DNA of 51,454 bases. It comes from Bacillus sp. SJS. Its GTDB lineage: Bacteria > Bacillota > Bacilli > Bacillales > Bacillaceae. This document shows positions 47,887 through 51,454 of the stretch, in pieces; the stretch's first letter is position 1, and each line of letters opens with the position of its first letter. The DNA is taken from assembly GCF_000732485.2 (NCBI RefSeq), contig NZ_JAQV02000011.1, forward strand, positions 1 through 51,454. The letters run 5' to 3'. A model generated the notes under the pieces. It was not told where the DNA came from, did no database searches, and saw only the letters and a list, made by a program, of their open reading frames with translations. Both the position numbers and the translations under genes were made by a program.

Positions 47887-48142
47887 GGGGTCTGACCCGC
47901 ACTCAGCTAAAGTACGGAAGCTCCGGCACCGCCTCTACTCAAACCTTATGTATCAAGGTCTCAGCCAGTACAGCCTCTGTCCCCGGCTGCGGTGAAGCAA
48001 AACGGGACTGGCACCGTCCCAGTCCCGCCATTCGCTATCAGGCTAAAGCTCTGGCATCATCCATCGCAAAACATACAGGCGCAACGGTTTAAAAGAGGCT
48101 GTCTCTGTCCCCTTATGCGGGGAAGGAGAGCGGGACAGACCC
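47887..48142. repeat. Dimeric 128-bp repeat element, copy C
   Basis: Unit starts at 47917 (GAAGCTCCGGCACCGCCTCT) and 48045 (AAAGCTCTGGCATC) are again 128 bp apart. The edges GGGTCTGACCCGC and GCGGGACAGACCC are near-inverted. The central palindrome is slightly decayed (GGCACCGTCCCAGTCCC). By eye it is much closer to copy B than to copy A, in both units. Confidence 0.85.
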
Positions 48143-48197
48143 AGTTCTCGCCTTCCACCCATAAAAACTACACTCCTTCAAAATAAGCGGGGCAGCC

Positions 48198-48292
48198 TTA
48201 TTCTCCAACCTTCCTAAATTCAATCCAATCCATATTAGCATTTGGTGCATAGACCATCAGGGTTTGGATTGCTTTTTCAAGATGAATTCCAC
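48198..48292 (-). pseudogene. Orphan 3' end of a GH16 glucanase gene
   Basis: On the minus strand this reads LEKAIQTLMVYAPNANMDWI, then EFRKVGE and a stop, almost the same as the last residues of the intact glucanase (LEKGIQTLQVYAPNANLDLM, EFRKVGE). The DNA matches 39466-39560 at roughly five of six bases. Homology ends near 48292, before the VanZ-like gene, so the rest of the gene was lost or replaced. It lies about 55 bp from repeat copy C. Confidence 0.85.
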
Positions 48293-48373
48293 TTAAAAAT
48301 GTTTATAATAGGTATAAATGATAGATATTGTAAAAATAAGCTGATTTTTATTATACGGAGGTAGGTTACTTAT

Positions 48374-49060
48374 ATGAAATATACTCTTTTAATCGTTCCA
48401 TATATACAAATCTTACTGAGAATACCCTATTATCTGGAAAATTACGATTATAAGTTACTAATGTTTTCTCATTTCATTACCAGCATTATTAACAGTACAT
48501 TCGTTACCATATTACTTTTTTTTCTCTTAAAAAACACCAAAATCAATAATTTTTTGAGCATTTTAGTTTTTGGGGCTTTCTCATTTTATGTAACTTTCTT
48601 ATTTACTGGGACTATTGGATTTCCTTTTCATTCAATCGTATTAAATCAAGTACACCCAACATACTTATTTACAGATAAAATGCAACTCCCTATAAACATA
48701 GTCCCTATACTCCCCATGATATCCACTTTGAACAACTCACTGGCGCTATTATATCTTTTTTATAATTTGATGTTATTAGCTCCTGCTACATTCACAATTC
48801 TTTACTTTGGATGGATAAAAAACATTAAAAAAATACTACTTTTAACTTTTATTAGTAGTATTTTTATAGAACTAATTCAGTTAATTGAAATGGTCATATT
48901 ATCTTTTTATGAAATAGATGAACTTAGAGCTGCAGATATTAATGACGTTATACTCAATTTCATAAGTGGAGTAATCGGAATCATTGTTTTTAAAATTTAT
49001 TTTAAATTTTCCAGTAAATTTAAGTTGCAAAAATATTTTCTTAGTTCTTTTAGAAGCTAA
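48374..49060 (+). CDS. VanZ-like family membrane protein
   Basis: 228 residues, about six membrane segments, rich in Ile, Leu, Phe and Asn. The C-terminal pattern FIELIQLIEMVILSFYEIDE, RAADINDVILNFISGVIG carries the E..Q...R..D..D...N..G arrangement of VanZ-like proteins, which are linked to teicoplanin resistance in one case and otherwise uncharacterised. Strikingly AT-rich compared with its neighbours, and directly abutting a broken glucanase gene, both signs of acquisition. GGAGG lies about 12 bases before the ATG. Confidence 0.8.
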   Translation: MKYTLLIVPYIQILLRIPYYLENYDYKLLMFSHFITSIINSTFVTILLFFLLKNTKINNFLSILVFGAFSFYVTFLFTGTIGFPFHSIVLNQVHPTYLFTDKMQLPINIVPILPMISTLNNSLALLYLFYNLMLLAPATFTILYFGWIKNIKKILLLTFISSIFIELIQLIEMVILSFYEIDELRAADINDVILNFISGVIGIIVFKIYFKFSSKFKLQKYFLSSFRS

Positions 49061-49097
49061 AAAACAAACTCCCTTTAAACGGGGCGTTTGTTTTTTA
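49060..49097 (+). terminator. Terminator after the VanZ-like gene
   Basis: AAACAAAC and GTTTGTTT with inner CCC/GGG pair around a 6-7-base loop and end in TTTTTT. It has A and T runs on both sides, so it may act in both directions. Confidence 0.8.
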
Positions 49098-49100
49098 TAA

Positions 49101-49348
49101 AAGGACCAATAGCTTCCGGATCATTAAAATCTATATTTCTTCTTTCTTCCTAAAACAGGTTGTCATAAGCTCCTAGATCAAAACCATTTATTGAAATGTT
49201 GATTCTGAGTTGATCTATTAGAAGCCCAGGGTTTAATATGTTTTCTCCCATTTGTAAACTCATCCCCCTTTGTAATATGTAGTACATGTGCATATTGAGA
49301 CGAAATTTTCTCCGTTGTGAATTCTTTCATAGACGTAATATTAGCCAT
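49101..49348 (-). pseudogene. Possible decayed small gene
   Basis: ATG at 49348 opens MANITSMKEFTTEKISSQYA and runs to QNQHFNKWF before a stop; one frame over, DLGAYDNLF and, after another stop, EERRNIDFNDPEAIGPF continue without a break in position. A run of four T at the join is the likely indel site. I recognise no family, and there is no clear ribosome binding site. The evidence is only continuity of protein-like sequence over a frameshift. Confidence 0.25.
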
Positions 49349-49350
49349 AG

Positions 49351-49377
49351 TCTGTCTCTGGAAAGCGGGATAGACCC
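49351..49377. repeat. Remnant of the dimeric 128-bp repeat family
   Basis: CTGTCTCTG, then GAAAGCGGGATAGACCC, matches the right end of copies B and C (CTGTCTCTGTCC ... AGCGGGACAGACCC) with an internal deletion. The rest of the gap 49098-49430 shows no other repeat. Confidence 0.55.
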
Positions 49378-49429
49378 GGTATTATGTAAACTGTAACCAT
49401 CTCTCCACTATCTGCAACCATTCTCCTAT

Positions 49430-49472
49430 TCACGAACGAAAATAACCACCAACCTATTTAATGTTCGGAAAA
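49430..49472. promoter_or_regulatory. PurR-type PurBox pair upstream of purA
   Basis: On the minus strand TTTTCCGAACATT (49460-49472) fits the PurBox consensus closely; an opposing CGAAC core is at 49433-49437, within CACGAACGAA. The two cores face each other with 25 bp between, near the spacing of B. subtilis PurR sites. They lie just upstream of the purA -35. Confidence 0.65.
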
Positions 49473-49476
49473 TAAA

Positions 49477-49505
49477 TTGACTTTCCTCCACCTCATTGGT
49501 ACAAT
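49477..49505 (+). promoter_or_regulatory. purA promoter
   Basis: TTGACT (49477-49482), a 17-bp spacer and TACAAT (49500-49505), about 70 bp before purA. Confidence 0.8.
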
Positions 49506-49538
49506 ATTGGATGGATTTAGTGTATATAAATGGATTGA

Positions 49539-50867
<1,329 letters not shown>

Positions 50868-50882
50868 TAGATTTAGGAAGGG

Positions 50883-50911
50883 GAAGCCAGTTAGCTGGCT
50901 TCTCTTTTTTT
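50883..50911 (+). terminator. Terminator after purA
   Basis: GAAGCCAG and CTGGCTTC form a perfect 8-bp stem with a TTAG loop, then TCTTTTTTT. Confidence 0.92.
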
Positions 50912-50963
50912 ATATAGTAGAGGTTAGTGCTGTTCGGTTTTTACTTTGTACTTGCGGCGGAGA

Positions 50964-51140
50964 ATCCAATAAATGAGGAAAACGGTCCGATATAAGGTGA
51001 GGAGAGTCCGATAAAAGATTGAAAGTCCGATAAAAGCAGCGGAGTGTCCAATAAAGAAGAAAAACTGTCCGATATCCTGGGGTGAGTGTCCGATATAAGA
51101 TGACAAGCGTCCGATATAAGGTTGAGTGTCCGATAAAAAG
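50964..51140. repeat. Degenerate 21-bp-phased repeat array
   Basis: The core GTCCGATA(T/A)AAG recurs at 50985, 51006, 51025, 51046, 51067, 51088, 51109 and 51128, with a weaker copy (ATCCAATAAAT) at 50964. Steps are 21, 21, 19, 21, 21, 21, 21 and 19 bp, so the cores stay on one face of the helix. The bases between cores are variable but purine-rich. Reading frames across it give only a heptad-like artefact (YRTL, SDSP). It lies between the purA terminator and the tRNA promoter. The rest of the gap (51141-51300) shows nothing else. Confidence 0.85.
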
Positions 51141-51306
51141 ATAAGTGGCTATTCTCCGATATTCCAAAGATAATCTACTACGTAAAATAACTGTATTCTT
51201 TTAAAAAGAAGTAGACATCCCGGCTATCAAACAGCATAATAAATCATGCGTGCAAGAAAGAAATATGGGATTCAAAAAGTATTTTGTCATTTTTGTAAAA
51301 AAACTA

Positions 51307-51336
51307 TTGTTTCTTTCTATTAATCTATGCTATTAT
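51307..51336 (+). promoter_or_regulatory. Promoter of the tRNA-Lys operon
   Basis: TTGTTT (51307-51312), an 18-bp spacer and TATTAT (51331-51336), about 60 bp before the tRNA 5' end. Confidence 0.6.
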
Positions 51337-51398
51337 TAAAAACGTCGCTGAGGCGCTCTGATACTGAGTTTAAAGTGGCAGCAAGGTAGTTTTAAAGG

Positions 51399-51454
51399 GA
51401 GCCATTAGCTCAGTCGGTAGAGCATCTGACTTTTAATCAGAGGGTCGAAGGTTC
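51399..51454 (+). tRNA. tRNA-Lys (anticodon TTT), 5' part
   Basis: GAGCCATTAGCTCAGTCGGT starts the acceptor and D arms; the anticodon arm is CTGACTTTTAATCAG with anticodon TTT; GTCGAAGGTTC opens the variable and T arms. The gene is cut by the window edge after 56 bases. Downstream of purA, B. subtilis also has a tRNA cluster starting with tRNA-Lys. Confidence 0.97.

Noticed and set aside
47992-48186. 64-codon plus-strand ORF
   Set aside because: It lies in repeat copy C; equivalent frames in copies A and B are not conserved.
48374-49060. Glycopeptide resistance gene
   Set aside because: VanZ-like proteins are widespread and most have no link to resistance; no vanA-type genes are near.
50964-51140. 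CRISPR array
   Set aside because: Cores are about 11 bp and the gaps only ~10 bp, the repeats are degenerate, and no cas gene is present.
50910-51167. Minus-strand open frame of 85 codons rich in YRTL and SDSP repeats
   Set aside because: It is the translation of the 21-bp array (seven-codon period); no ribosome binding site, and the same repeat is open in another frame.

Overview
The window is a chromosomal segment from a low-to-moderate GC, endospore-forming Firmicute of the Bacillaceae (Bacillus/Metabacillus-like; genus not settled). It spans the replication origin. Gene order follows Bacillus subtilis closely: [16S rRNA]-gyrA ... gyrB-remB-recF-yaaA-dnaN-dnaA run on the minus strand to the left of oriC, and rpmH-rnpA-yidC1(spoIIIJ)-jag-mnmE-mnmG-rsmG-noc-parA-parB-(DUF554)-yyaC-mscS-yyzM-ychF-rpsF-ssb-rpsR-...-yybS-gdpP-rplI-dnaB ... 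purA-tRNA-Lys run to the right on the plus strand.

Layout. 1-1.5 kb: the 5' end of a 16S gene with its promoter (both minus), then an HD-GYP protein. 1.5-4.2 kb: gyrA. 4.3-8.9 kb: accessory insert between gyrB and gyrA, holding a wall-anchored, histidine-patterned two-repeat protein and a three-gene sugar ABC transporter with paired palindromic operators. 9-15.5 kb: gyrB to dnaA. 13.97-14.1 and 15.6-15.93 kb: bipartite oriC, with the DnaA-trio/AT-rich unwinding region between dnaA and dnaN and a dense DnaA-box cluster upstream of dnaA. 16-25.8 kb: ribosomal protein/RNase P/membrane insertase genes, tRNA modification genes and chromosome segregation genes. 25.8-31.3 kb: small sporulation/membrane genes, the ychF GTPase and the rpsF-ssb-rpsR operon with a probable S6:S18 leader. 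31.3-33 kb: an isolated SUKH (SMI1/KNR4-like) gene between interspersed repeats. 33-37.9 kb: yybS-gdpP-rplI and dnaB. 37.9-49.5 kb: a second accessory insert between dnaB and purA, dominated by a LacI-regulated beta-glucan utilisation operon (binding protein, two permeases, GH1 beta-glucosidase, secreted GH16 glucanase), and also holding a frameshifted membrane gene, an unknown gene, a VanZ-like gene and gene remnants. 49.5 kb to the end: purA with PurR-type boxes, a 21-bp-periodic degenerate repeat array, and the start of tRNA-Lys.

The core genes serve initiation (DnaA, DnaN, DnaB, SSB, oriC), topology (gyrase), segregation (ParA/ParB, Noc), c-di-AMP turnover (GdpP) and translation. In the glucan operon the GH16 enzyme would cut extracellular beta-glucan, the ABC transporter import oligosaccharides, and the GH1 enzyme hydrolyse them inside. 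Neither ABC system has its own ATPase gene, so both probably borrow an MsmX-type ATPase encoded elsewhere.

The accessory blocks are studded with non-coding repeats of several families. The most striking are (i) a 21-bp-phased array after purA; (ii) a roughly 255-bp element built of two units with an exact 128-bp period, present three times plus a remnant; and (iii) a duplicated glucanase 3' end next to one of these elements, suggesting that the glucan locus is bounded by an old segmental duplication. I found no CRISPR array, IS transposase or prophage.
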